A stretch of 27,607 nucleotides of DNA from Ruminococcus sp. CAG:488 (GCA_000434055.1 HF999647.1:239137-266743), one strand, 5' to 3'. Counted from the stretch's first letter, positions 1 through 7,097 are shown. The notes: generated by a model from the letters alone, not told the origin. Numbers and translations: made by a program.

Positions 1-4
1 AAGC

Positions 5-24
5 CCCGCCGTTTTGGCGGGTTT
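5..24. terminator. Stem-loop terminator between converging genes
   Basis: CCCGCC (5-10) pairs with GGCGGG (16-21) around a 5-nt loop. A short T-rich stretch follows on the plus strand (TTTAGATTT). It lies just beyond the stop of the minus-strand gene ending at 34, so it may serve that gene and a plus-strand gene left of the window. The minus-strand tail runs off the window edge and cannot be judged. Confidence 0.65.
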
Positions 25-33
25 AGATTTATA

Positions 34-396
34 TTATATTGAGAACACTCCGGATACCCAAAGAGCAAGGAAAGCATAGGCGACTGCAATTATGATAAAT
101 ATGTAATAAAGAATTGATGTCAGGGCATATTTGGTCTTATCTGCTGTTTCGGATTCCTCATCGGCATAGCCAAAGCGCTCAATGCTCGTGCGCTGGGCTG
201 CCATTATTATGGTAAACAACAGGAAAGCGGAGTAAACGACGCTGACCCAAATGTTAAATTTGATTTCGTTGGAGTGGCAAACAGCTCCGATTGCCGCAAT
301 AACGGCAGAAGCTAAAAACCAAATGTATTTTTCTGTTTTCTTAACAGGCTTCTGAGCCTTCTCTTTGTTTTCGGTCTTTTCTTTTTCCGCAATCAT
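34..396 (-). CDS. Small three-helix membrane protein of unknown function
   Basis: A 120-residue protein with a Lys/Glu-rich, charged N-terminal 22 residues followed by three hydrophobic segments at about 24-40, 49-67 and 91-115. The loop between helices 2 and 3 is acidic. I do not recognise a family. The ATG is preceded by a GAGGG ribosome site 6 nt upstream and by a good sigma-A-type promoter (431-459), so it is very likely a real monocistronic gene. Its stop is followed by the hairpin at 5-24. The location is inferred to be the cytoplasmic membrane. No catalytic motif or cysteine cluster is visible, and the function is unknown. Confidence 0.75.
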   Translation of the reverse strand: MIAEKEKTENKEKAQKPVKKTEKYIWFLASAVIAAIGAVCHSNEIKFNIWVSVVYSAFLLFTIIMAAQRTSIERFGYADEESETADKTKYALTSILYYIFIIIAVAYAFLALWVSGVFSI

Positions 397-430
397 GTTT
401 ATCCCTCAGTTCATATTCGTGAGTAAACCT

Positions 431-459
431 ATCATAACATATGTGAAATTGAAATTCAA
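431..459 (-). promoter_or_regulatory. Sigma-A-type promoter for the small membrane protein
   Basis: On the minus strand, TTGAAT (459-454) is separated by 17 nt from TATGAT (436-431). It lies about 35 nt upstream of the ATG at 396 and has the same -35 hexamer and spacing as the promoter at 6039-6067. Confidence 0.7.
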
Positions 460-568
460 GAAAAATATTGACGATATTCATAATAAGGTTGAAAAATAAC
501 TGTTTTTGCGTTAAAATATTAAAGTAAATTCTTGTTAGAAACCTATAATAAATTGAAAGTTATATTAG

Positions 569-913
569 GAACAGTATTTTAATGTTACGAAAAACTTCAA
601 ACAAAAGATTGACACCGATCCCGATTTTTTTAAGGACGCATCGGCAGCCGACCGCGTTATCGGCAAGGCGGCGGCTATGCTGCTTGAAAAGTACGGCGTA
701 TCGGAAATCTATGCAAAAGTAACAAGCAAATATGCCGTTGCATATCTTAATGATAAAAATACGGTTTTGACATATGATATAAAGGTAGATCACATTATTA
801 ACCGTTCGGGAACCGGTATGTGTCCGATGGAAAAGGCTGTTCTTAATGTCAATAACGCCGATGAGGGCGAAAAACTGATAAGAGATACAATAAACTCAAT
901 GATGAAAGGATGA
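569..913 (+). pseudogene. 5'-truncated DUF1893/TM1506-family gene
   Basis: The reading frame opens after a stop at 566-568 and ends at 913. The C-terminal part matches what I know of the DUF1893 (TM1506) family, a small protein with a cytidine-deaminase-like fold. It has an S-A-A-D-R-V-I-G-K-A-A-A stretch (641-676), a later N-R-S-G-T-G-M-C-P-M-E motif and a helical C-terminus. About 40-45 family residues that normally precede this core are missing. There is no ATG, GTG or TTG in frame between 569 and the ATG at 677, and that ATG falls inside the conserved core, so starting there would give only 78 residues. A lone TATAAT at 544-549 lacks a decent -35 box. I read this as a remnant whose front end was deleted. 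A non-standard start is possible but less likely. The gap 397-568 otherwise holds only the divergent promoter. Confidence 0.65.
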
Positions 914-919
914 TTTATT

Positions 920-1264
920 ATGCCAATGATTTCGACAAAGACAAATGTTACAATTTCTCCCGAGCAGGAGCTTACGCTCAAATCAAGGCTCGGCGAGGCG
1001 ATTTCAATTCTCTCCGGCAAGAGTGAGCGCTGGCTTATGCTCAGCTTTGAGGACAAATGTCACCTCTATTTTCAGGGCAATAATTCCAATCCGATTGCCT
1101 ATGTTGAGGTTAAGGTTTTCGGCAGGATAGATTATTCGCAGTCCAACAAATTGACCGCAAAAATATGCGAAATCTTCGGCGATGTTCTCGATATTGCTGC
1201 TTCAAACGTGTATATTAAGTATGAAGAGGTTGAAATGTGGGGCTGGAACGGCGGCAATTTCTAA
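920..1264 (+). CDS. Tautomerase/MIF superfamily protein
   Basis: A 114-residue protein that starts M-P-M-I. After removal of the initiator Met it exposes the N-terminal proline that acts as the catalytic base in the tautomerase superfamily. The length and the C-terminal W-G-W-N-G-G-N-F ending fit the phenylpyruvate/dopachrome tautomerase (MIF-like) branch, which forms trimers and interconverts keto and enol forms of small substrates. The natural substrate in bacteria is generally unknown. The ATG is chosen because it places Pro second, with AAAGGA upstream. It begins 7 nt after the truncated DUF1893 gene, suggesting they once shared a transcript. It is followed directly by the promoter of the cysteine operon. 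Confidence 0.85.
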   Translation: MPMISTKTNVTISPEQELTLKSRLGEAISILSGKSERWLMLSFEDKCHLYFQGNNSNPIAYVEVKVFGRIDYSQSNKLTAKICEIFGDVLDIAASNVYIKYEEVEMWGWNGGNF

Positions 1265-1271
1265 AAAGATA

Positions 1272-1299
1272 TTGATTTGTTTTAATTTTGTGATATAAT
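1272..1299 (+). promoter_or_regulatory. Promoter of the T-box/cysE-cysS operon
   Basis: TTGATT (1272-1277), a 16-nt spacer and a consensus TATAAT (1294-1299) with an extended-10 TG at 1291-1292. The predicted start is near 1306, just before the T-box leader. Confidence 0.8.
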
Positions 1300-1305
1300 G
1301 ACACA

Positions 1306-1545
1306 TGAAAAATGCGTTTATCGGGAGAAGTAACCCGAAACGGACACAGCAGAGAGTGAGGCGCAACGGTGAAAGCCTCTTGTGAACGTTCGGATGAAAT
1401 GCACCCGCCAGCACGCAGAGGGAAAGCATAGGCAAGTATCTCTGTGCGGACGTCCCCGTTACAGGACTGAAAGTTATAAGTCGGAGTGGAACCGCGGAAA
1501 AACCGCCTCTGTCGCATTATGTGCGGCGGAGGCTTTAGTTTTCGG
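1306..1545 (+). promoter_or_regulatory. T-box riboswitch, Cys (UGC) specifier
   Basis: This leader has the hallmarks of a tRNA-sensing T-box. Stem I contains an AGTA segment opposite a GAA-rich strand, an AGAGAG element and a GGTGAAAGCC distal loop. The specifier strand reads GAAA-TGC-ACC, with the TGC Cys codon at 1400-1402 followed by the usual A. The T-box core TGGAACCGCGG is at 1487-1497. An antiterminator can form from GAG (1484-1486)/CTC (1507-1509) and GCGG (1494-1497)/CCGC (1503-1506). The competing terminator is a 12-bp stem, 1505-1516 with 1522-1533, followed by TTTAGTTTT. The two structures share 1505-1509, so only one can form. Uncharged tRNA-Cys should stabilise the antiterminator and allow cysE-cysS transcription. 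The specifier agrees with both downstream genes. Confidence 0.93.
1505..1542 (+). terminator. T-box intrinsic terminator
   Basis: A 12-bp stem (two G-U pairs) with a 5-nt loop at 1517-1521, followed by TTTAGTTTT. It is the off-state of the Cys T-box and overlaps the antiterminator strand. Confidence 0.85.
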
Positions 1546-1609
1546 CTCCGAGCTGTTGAGTATCTGCCGGTATTTGCATATTGGCGGTTACTTGAAAGGA
1601 GACTTTTTA

Positions 1610-2236
1610 TTGTTTGAAAGAATAAAAGAGGATATAAAGTGCTTCTGTGAGCGTGATCCGGCGGCAACCTCGGCGATTGAGGTCATGCTGCTGTATCCCG
1701 GATTTAAAGCGATACGAAGTCACAGAAAAGCACATTGGTTTTATAATCATAATATGTTTTTTATTGCGAGAATGATCTCTCAGCACTGTGTGCGAAAAAC
1801 CGGAATTGAAATACATCCCGGTGCGCAGATCGGCAGAAGATTTTTCATAGACCACGGTACGGGCACGGTTATCGGCGAGACAACGGTAATCGGCGACGAC
1901 GTTACGGTTTATCAGGGCGTGACTCTCGGCGGCACGGGTAAGGATATCGGCAAGCGACACCCGACTATCGGCAACAATGTGCTGATTGGTGCAGGTGCAA
2001 AAATACTTGGCCCCGTGACTGTCGGCGATAATACAAACATTGCCGCAGGCGCGGTTGTTCTTGATAAAATACCGAAGAATTCAACGGCTGTCGGCGTTCC
2101 GGCAAGAGTCGTTCGCAGGAACGGCGAAAGAGTTCAGGATCTTGATCAAATTCATATTCCCGATCCCGTCTCCCAGGAGCTTTGCAGACTGCAGAGCGAA
2201 ATTGAAAAGCTTAAAAAGAAATTGGAGGACAAATAA
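1610..2236 (+). CDS. cysE: Serine O-acetyltransferase
   Basis: The enzyme transfers acetyl from acetyl-CoA to L-serine to make O-acetylserine, the carbon skeleton for cysteine. The protein (208 residues) opens F-E-R-I-K-E-D-I, has a helical N-terminal domain, then a left-handed beta-helix of hexapeptide repeats with the family motifs D-H-G-T-G, V-T-L-G-G-T and A-G-A-V-V. The start is the TTG at 1610, 7 nt after an AAAGGAG ribosome site. The frame continues upstream to 1382, but that part lies inside the T-box RNA and is not coding. The C-terminus is a short charged coiled helix ending in Lys. The terminal Ile used by some homologues to dock into CysK is absent, so a classical cysteine synthase complex is not supported. 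It abuts cysS with no gap. No cysK is in this window. Confidence 0.93.
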   Translation: MFERIKEDIKCFCERDPAATSAIEVMLLYPGFKAIRSHRKAHWFYNHNMFFIARMISQHCVRKTGIEIHPGAQIGRRFFIDHGTGTVIGETTVIGDDVTVYQGVTLGGTGKDIGKRHPTIGNNVLIGAGAKILGPVTVGDNTNIAAGAVVLDKIPKNSTAVGVPARVVRRNGERVQDLDQIHIPDPVSQELCRLQSEIEKLKKKLEDK

Positions 2237-3628
2237 ATGAAGATTTTCAACACTCTCACAAGAAGCAAGGAAGAGTTTAAACCGATTGAGGAGGGCAAGG
2301 TTAAGATTTACGCCTGCGGCCCTACCGTTTACAATTTTATCCATATCGGCAACGCAAGACCGCTTTGCGTTTTTGACGTTCTTCGCCGCTTCCTTGAGTA
2401 TATCGGCTATGATGTAAGATTTGTTCAGAATTTTACGGATATTGACGATAAAATTATCAAGCGTGCAAACGAGGAAGGCTTGACCTACAAGGAGGTCAGC
2501 GAGAAATATATCGAGGAATTCTGGAAGGACGTTAAGGGCATGAATGTCCGGGAAGCAACGGTTCATCCGAAGGCTACGGAGAATATCGACGAGATTATCG
2601 ACATTGTTTCGACGCTCATTGACAAGGGCTATGCCTATGCAGTTGACGGCGACGTATATTTCAGCCCCTCAAAGTTCAAGGAGTACGGCAAGCTTTCGCA
2701 TCAGCCGCTTGAGGACCTTGAAGCAGGTGCGAGAATCATGGTCGGCGAGGTCAAGAGGGAGCCGATGGACTTTGCTCTTTGGAAAAGCGCAAAGCCGGGT
2801 GAACCTTACTGGGAGTCACCGTGGGGCCACGGCAGACCGGGCTGGCATATCGAGTGCTCGGCAATGGTAAGACGTTACCTAGGCAAGACGATTGATATTC
2901 ACTGCGGCGGACAGGATCTTATTTTCCCTCACCATGAGAATGAAATCGCACAGAGCGAGTGCTGCAACGGCGTTCCGTTTGCTCACTACTGGATGCACAA
3001 CGGCTATATCAATGTTGATAATGTAAAAATGTCAAAGTCGCTCGGCAACTTCTTCACCGTAAGAGACGTTGCGGAAAAATACGGATATGAGCCGATTCGT
3101 TTCCTTATGATTTCATCGCATTACAGAAGTCCTATCAATTACAGCACCGATATAATCGAACAGTGCAAGGCTTCCCTTGTTCGTCTTTACAATTGCCGCG
3201 ACGGTCTTGATTTTGCGCTTGAAAAGGCAGAGGACGGAGCAGTGAGCGATGAGCTTTTCGCAATGTTTGACAAGCGCCGTCAGCAGTTCATCGATGCAAT
3301 GAGCGACGATCTCAATACAGCCGACGCTATTGCCGCTTTGTTTGAGCTTGTTCGTGACATCAATTCAAACGTCATTGCCGCAAACGCAAACAAGGGCTCC
3401 GTCGAGGAAGCAATAAAGGTATTCGACGAGCTCGCAGGAGTTCTCGGACTTGTTTATGACCGTAAAAAGGATAGCCTTGATGACGAGATTGAAGCTCTTA
3501 TTGAGCAGAGAACACAGGCCCGTAAGGACAGAAACTGGGCTGAGGCAGACCGTATCCGTGACGAGCTTAAAGCCAAGGGCATCGTTCTTGAAGATACCGC
3601 ACAAGGCGTAAAGTGGCACAGAGAGTAA
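2237..3628 (+). CDS. cysS: Cysteinyl-tRNA synthetase
   Basis: A class I aminoacyl-tRNA synthetase that charges tRNA-Cys. Its 463 residues are the usual length. Visible motifs are the HIGH-type signature H-I-G-N at 36-39, zinc ligands C27, C207, H232 and E236 (the C/C/H/E set known in this family), G-W-H-I-E-C-S and the K-M-S-K-S loop at 264-268. The C-terminal region is a helical anticodon-binding domain. The ATG begins directly after the cysE stop, and its GGAGG site lies inside the cysE end, implying translational coupling. Sharing a Cys T-box leader with cysE ties amino-acid supply and tRNA charging to the same signal, uncharged tRNA-Cys. Confidence 0.97.
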   Translation: MKIFNTLTRSKEEFKPIEEGKVKIYACGPTVYNFIHIGNARPLCVFDVLRRFLEYIGYDVRFVQNFTDIDDKIIKRANEEGLTYKEVSEKYIEEFWKDVKGMNVREATVHPKATENIDEIIDIVSTLIDKGYAYAVDGDVYFSPSKFKEYGKLSHQPLEDLEAGARIMVGEVKREPMDFALWKSAKPGEPYWESPWGHGRPGWHIECSAMVRRYLGKTIDIHCGGQDLIFPHHENEIAQSECCNGVPFAHYWMHNGYINVDNVKMSKSLGNFFTVRDVAEKYGYEPIRFLMISSHYRSPINYSTDIIEQCKASLVRLYNCRDGLDFALEKAEDGAVSDELFAMFDKRRQQFIDAMSDDLNTADAIAALFELVRDINSNVIAANANKGSVEEAIKVFDELAGVLGLVYDRKKDSLDDEIEALIEQRTQARKDRNWAEADRIRDELKAKGIVLEDTAQGVKWHRE

Positions 3629-3690
3629 TAAGCGAATCGCCGGTAAAAAAGTTGAGACCTTTTGACCGGGCATAACAGTTCAAGACATGA

Positions 3691-3792
3691 ATGGTAAACT
3701 CGCTGAAAAAACGAGCCGAACTCACAGAAATGTCAAAGGACAAAGACAACTTCTCACAAAAACTGATTCAAGAGGTTTTTAAAAGAATATAG
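3691..3792 (+). other. Doubtful 33-residue reading frame
   Basis: An ATG frame encodes a short, charged, helix-like peptide opening M-V-N-S-L-K-K-R and ending F-K-R-I. It stops 2 nt before the hairpin at 3795. There is no ribosome site upstream and I recognise no family. It could be a remnant of a longer gene or chance. The rest of 3629-3794 holds nothing else I can identify. Confidence 0.2.
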
Positions 3793-3794
3793 CA

Positions 3795-3828
3795 ATACAC
3801 CCCGAAAGATTTCTTTCGGGGTGTATTT
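3795..3828. terminator. Hairpin between converging transcripts
   Basis: A 14-bp perfect stem, 3795-3808 with 3813-3826, has a 4-nt loop. Only a short T run follows on the plus strand and a mixed T-rich stretch on the minus strand. It sits between the plus-strand cysE-cysS end and the minus-strand gene ending at 3865 and probably serves both. Confidence 0.75.
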
Positions 3829-3864
3829 ATGTGCTTAGCAATGATTCTTACTTATTCATTCAAA

Positions 3865-4401
3865 TCAAAGTACAAAAATTCCTACGAGGGTCAGGGCGAT
3901 CCAAATGAGGAGGCTGAGGCCGTTCTTTTCAAGCCATGCCGAAACAATGAAGTAAACGGACGGAAGAAAAGCGAAAATCTTTGCGAAGATGTTTGCCTTT
4001 TTACCCTTGCCGTAGAGAAGATCCCAGTTATTGAGAGCGTCCTCATAGAGCGGAGCGTTGTTGCACAGTAGCGAAACGCCAATATAATAGAGCGCAACGC
4101 AGAACCAAAACGCAACCGTGTCCGTGCCGGCTTTCATATAGAAAAGACCGAGATATCCGCCGACGACCATGCCGTAGCCGAAAAGACGGTTCATCATGCC
4201 GGGAAGATAGTTAATGAAGAAAGTGACTGCCTTTGTTTTTGTGAAATCGTGCTCAACGTGACCGCACAGCTCCGTTGCTTGAAGATAACGGGCGTCGGAA
4301 ACGGGAACGCCGAGAATTCGGCAGAAAAGATGCTCCCAGAACCCTTTTAGAATCGAGCCGATAACGGTGATATACTTTGTAATTACATAAACTATTGTCA
4401 T
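3865..4401 (-). CDS. Multi-pass membrane protein of unknown function
   Basis: A 178-residue protein with hydrophobic segments at about 3-20, 74-90, 96-113, 140-155 and 162-178. A hydrophilic stretch at 30-60 carries C-G-H-V-E-H, a His/Glu cluster that could bind metal but is not an HEXXH protease motif. I cannot assign a family. Its ATG overlaps the stop of the upstream zinc-ribbon/TPR gene by 4 nt (ATGA), so the two are almost certainly co-translated and may work together at the membrane. Confidence 0.8.
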   Translation of the reverse strand: MTIVYVITKYITVIGSILKGFWEHLFCRILGVPVSDARYLQATELCGHVEHDFTKTKAVTFFINYLPGMMNRLFGYGMVVGGYLGLFYMKAGTDTVAFWFCVALYYIGVSLLCNNAPLYEDALNNWDLLYGKGKKANIFAKIFAFLPSVYFIVSAWLEKNGLSLLIWIALTLVGIFVL

Positions 4402-5990
4402 GATATCTCACCCGATCCTTTCATGAATATATCCTCAAAGGTTATGTCGCCCTTAATACACTTTTTAACTGAGTCGCTTAATTCCATATTGCTCTGCTTG
4501 AACATCGCTTCAACCTCTTCATACGTCTTTGTATCGTCGCAGATGAAGCAGATAAGAGCAACAGTGTTTGCTGTCTGGATTGAAAGCTGCTGATTTTGAG
4601 CTGCAATTTCATACGACTGCTTGATTGCTTCGAGCGCATTCTCCTTGTCGCTCTTGAGGAGATATGCAATAGCCTGCTGACGGTAAATTTCGGAATCCGA
4701 GCCTGCAACAATACCCTTGCGGCAAATTTCAATCGCCTCGTCGAGCTTGTTCTGACGGCGGAGAACCTCCGCCTTTGTGCTGTAATAGTCAATTCCGTCG
4801 GGATTTGCCTTGCGCATTTCCTCACACATCTTATCGGCGGTATCAAAGTCGTTCTTCTCGATATAAACCTTGACTGCGTAATAATATGCCGACGCATCGT
4901 TGACATTGAGCTCCGTTGCGATCTTGGAAAGCTCAAGCACCTTGTCATATTCCTTATACTGCCATGCCATTCCCATGTAGTTCTGGAGATACAGATATCC
5001 GTACTCGCCAGACTTCTTGTATGCGTTGTCAATAAAGCCGAGAGCGGTCTTGCTGTCCTTGTTTGCATAATAAGCAAGCATGAACTTGTAATATTCCATG
5101 AGGCCCTTTTCGATATCAGTATCTACCTTATAGGAATCAAAGAACTTGATACCTTCGTCATATTTAACGTCATAGGTTCCGTCCTCTTTCTGGGTTACAA
5201 AGCTGTTCATTTTCTCGTCAAGCGAGGTTGCGATAGCATCAACGGACTTGATTGCATTGTAAAGCTTCTTGATGTCTGCATTCCTCGGCTGATCAAGCTC
5301 ACCGTTGGTATAATACTTTTCAACCGCTTCAACAAAGGTCTGACGGTCTGAAGCGTTGATCGTCATGTTATGAACGTAGGTTTCAAGGATAAGGTGTGTT
5401 GCCTTTTCTCCCTCCGTGAACCAGTCCTGATTGGCTGCATTTGAATTGATACCCTTTATAACGGCGTTAACTCCGCTGTTGAGCTTATCCGTTGCGTCGA
5501 AAGCCTCGCTGCAAAGGTTGAGAGCGTCGTTGTATCTCTTTTCGGAAATGCACTGCTCCGCCTTGTAAAGCTTTGAGGACACCGTGACCGTTGAGGTCGC
5601 AACGAAATAGCCGAGTGCGGCAACGATAACCATAACAAAGGCGAGAATGATATGGCCTACACCGTAGTTTGTTCTCAAAAATTTTGCACGGCACGCATTG
5701 CAGTAAAGATCGCTCGGGCTGTTGCCTCTTTCCTTTCCGCAAACAATGCAAAGTCCGTCATCGTCGGGATTTGAAGCCGGCGCTTCTTCTTCCTTCTCTG
5801 TTTCATTTTCCTCCGGTTCTTCGGCAGGCTGCTCAACGACCTTTTCCTCCGTCTCCTGCAAATCGTCAAGCGTTATGTTGCTTGTGTCGGTCTGCGGAAC
5901 GGCGGCATCCCAGTCCCAGCTCGCGGAAGTTTCCTCGGGTTCTTTCGGCAGGGTTTCGTCCGTTAAGGATTTCTCTTTATCTTCTGCCAA
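4398..5990 (-). CDS. Zinc-ribbon, single-TM, TPR-repeat membrane protein
   Basis: A 530-residue protein in three parts. Residues 1-78 are very acidic and low in complexity. A zinc-ribbon-like knuckle follows with C81-x2-C84 and C97-x2-C100. One transmembrane segment lies at about 111-132, and a long helical C-terminal domain (about 135-520) has TPR-like repeats, for example around residues 340-470. With the zinc ribbon inside the cell, the TPR part would face outward, a layout seen in clostridial membrane proteins of unknown role; the topology is inferred. The start is a TTG with AGGAGG 7 nt upstream. A promoter lies at 6039-6067. It overlaps the next gene by 4 nt. TPR domains bind proteins, so a scaffolding or envelope-assembly role is plausible but unproven. 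Confidence 0.82.
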   Translation of the reverse strand: MAEDKEKSLTDETLPKEPEETSASWDWDAAVPQTDTSNITLDDLQETEEKVVEQPAEEPEENETEKEEEAPASNPDDDGLCIVCGKERGNSPSDLYCNACRAKFLRTNYGVGHIILAFVMVIVAALGYFVATSTVTVSSKLYKAEQCISEKRYNDALNLCSEAFDATDKLNSGVNAVIKGINSNAANQDWFTEGEKATHLILETYVHNMTINASDRQTFVEAVEKYYTNGELDQPRNADIKKLYNAIKSVDAIATSLDEKMNSFVTQKEDGTYDVKYDEGIKFFDSYKVDTDIEKGLMEYYKFMLAYYANKDSKTALGFIDNAYKKSGEYGYLYLQNYMGMAWQYKEYDKVLELSKIATELNVNDASAYYYAVKVYIEKNDFDTADKMCEEMRKANPDGIDYYSTKAEVLRRQNKLDEAIEICRKGIVAGSDSEIYRQQAIAYLLKSDKENALEAIKQSYEIAAQNQQLSIQTANTVALICFICDDTKTYEEVEAMFKQSNMELSDSVKKCIKGDITFEDIFMKGSGEIS

Positions 5991-6038
5991 GGGAATTCCT
6001 CCTAACTTGTAATGAATTTGTGCGGTATTGCCTCAACA

Positions 6039-6067
6039 ATAATAACACGAAATAAAATGAAATTCAA
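6039..6067 (-). promoter_or_regulatory. Promoter of the zinc-ribbon/TPR gene
   Basis: On the minus strand, TTGAAT (6067-6062), a 17-nt spacer and TATTAT (6044-6039). It lies about 50 nt upstream of the TTG start and diverges from the infC promoter at 6139-6167. Confidence 0.65.
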
Positions 6068-6138
6068 TTGTGTATTGCAAAATTTACAGAATGATAATAT
6101 TTATTAAGGAATAAGAGAAAAAAGATTGTAAAAAGCTA

Positions 6139-6167
6139 TTGACAAAAGGCGGATAGGGTGATAAAAT
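6139..6167 (+). promoter_or_regulatory. Promoter of infC-rpmI-rplT
   Basis: Consensus TTGACA (6139-6144), a 17-nt spacer and TAAAAT (6162-6167) with an extended TG at 6159-6160. The expected start is near 6174, giving a leader of about 150 nt. Confidence 0.85.
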
Positions 6168-6173
6168 ACTCAC

Positions 6174-6300
6174 ACAACAAAGTGGAATGGTTCGTTCCCA
6201 CCTTAACGGTTTCGTCCGTGCGGTCAATAGTTTGCCTGATTTTTTGGTAGATTTATGCGCACGGATAGGTTCGTTCCCATCCGTGCTTTGATTTTATTAT
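6174..6300 (+). promoter_or_regulatory. Attenuator leader of infC-rpmI-rplT (L20-leader type)
   Basis: The leader contains a terminator hairpin, 6259-6266 with 6279-6286 (GCACGGAT/ATCCGTGC), followed by TTTGATTTTATT. An upstream segment (6214-6222) can pair instead with 6258-6266, forming an antiterminator that excludes the terminator. An earlier hairpin pairs GTGG (6182-6185) with CCAC (6198-6201). The 12-mer GGTTCGTTCCCA occurs twice, at 6189-6200 in the first hairpin and at 6268-6279 in the terminator loop. In Bacillus subtilis this operon is known to be controlled by L20-dependent premature termination in its leader. A similar role here is inferred from position and the competing structures. 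Confidence 0.82.
6259..6298 (+). terminator. Leader terminator of the infC operon
   Basis: An 8-bp outer stem (6259-6266 with 6279-6286), a GG/CC inner pairing around TTCG, and a T-rich tail from 6287. It is the off-state of the attenuator. Confidence 0.8.
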
Positions 6301-6323
6301 TGAGCATTTGGAGGTGCTTGAAC

Positions 6324-6842
6324 ATCGCTACGAAAGAAACTCAAATCAACGAAGAGATCCGCGACAGGGAAGTCAGAGTGATCGATTCGGACGGAACTCA
6401 GCTCGGCATTATGCCGATTGCAGAGGCTATGCGTCTCGCAGATGAAAAGAACACAGACCTTGTAAAGATCGCTCCGCAGGCCAAGCCGCCTGTCTGTAAG
6501 ATCATGGATTACGGCAAGTATCGCTTTGAACAGGCAAAGCGTGAAAAGGAAGCCAAAAAGAACCAGAGAGTTATTGAGATCAAAGAGGTTCGTCTGTCGC
6601 TCAACATTGATACGCACGATTTTGAGACAAAGGCTAACCAAGCCATCAAGTTCCTTAAAAGCGGTAACCGAGTTAAGGTTTCAATCCGTTTCAGAGGCCG
6701 TGAAATGGCTCATCCCGAAAACGGACTTGTCACCATGAGCAAATTCGCCGAGGCCGTCAGTGAGTACGGCACCGTCGAGAAGCCGGCTAAGCTTGAGGGA
6801 CGTTCAATGCTGATGTTCATCGCAGCCAAATCATCCAAGTAA
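6324..6842 (+). CDS. infC: Translation initiation factor IF-3
   Basis: IF-3 binds the 30S subunit, keeps subunits apart and checks initiator tRNA and start-codon pairing. The 172 residues include the N-terminal I-N-E-E-I-R motif, an R-V-I-D-S-D-G segment, P-P-V-C-K-I-M-D-Y-G-K-Y-R-F at the end of the N domain and the C-domain V-S-I-R-F-R-G-R-E. The frame runs on to an ATG at 6255, but that lies in the attenuator. GGAGG at 6310-6314 is 9 nt from an ATC at 6324 and only 3 nt from a TTG at 6318, so ATC is the favoured start. Rare starts (AUU, AUC) on infC are known and allow IF-3 to repress its own synthesis. First gene of infC-rpmI-rplT. Confidence 0.93.
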   Translation: MATKETQINEEIRDREVRVIDSDGTQLGIMPIAEAMRLADEKNTDLVKIAPQAKPPVCKIMDYGKYRFEQAKREKEAKKNQRVIEIKEVRLSLNIDTHDFETKANQAIKFLKSGNRVKVSIRFRGREMAHPENGLVTMSKFAEAVSEYGTVEKPAKLEGRSMLMFIAAKSSK

Positions 6843-6862
6843 TTCATAAGGAGGAAAAAACC

Positions 6863-7060
6863 ATGCCTAAAATTAAAACACACAGCGGTGCAAAGAAGCG
6901 CTTTAAGATGTCTAAGAACGGTAAGCCCATCAGAGGACATGCTAACAAGTCTCACATCCTCAACAAAAAGACGACCAAGCGTAAGAGAGGTCTCCGCCAG
7001 ACAGTCGTTGCAGACACAACGAACGTTAAGCAGATCAAGCGTTTGATCCCGTACAAATAA
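6863..7060 (+). CDS. rpmI: Ribosomal protein L35
   Basis: A 65-residue basic protein of the large subunit, opening M-P-K-I-K-T-H-S-G-A-K-K-R-F, the hallmark of bL35. The ATG follows AAGGAGG 9 nt upstream, and the gene lies 20 nt after infC and 37 nt before rplT, the standard gene order. Confidence 0.97.
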   Translation: MPKIKTHSGAKKRFKMSKNGKPIRGHANKSHILNKKTTKRKRGLRQTVVADTTNVKQIKRLIPYK

Positions 7061-7097
7061 TTCAGATCGTTAAATTTAAAATTGGAGGTAAGTTACC

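Noticed and set aside
582..722. A frameshifted ATG start at 582 for the DUF1893 gene
   Set aside because: The frame from 582 encodes a composition unlike a protein start and hits a stop; the 569-676 frame itself continues the family pattern.
1382..1609. An apparent 76-residue N-terminal extension of cysE
   Set aside because: It runs through the T-box specifier, antiterminator and terminator; cysE's family N-terminus and ribosome site begin at 1610.
4596..5351. A 251-residue plus-strand frame
   Set aside because: It is antisense to the TPR gene, with no ribosome site or family resemblance.
6255..6323. An ATG extension of infC
   Set aside because: It overlaps the leader terminator and its residues do not match IF-3.
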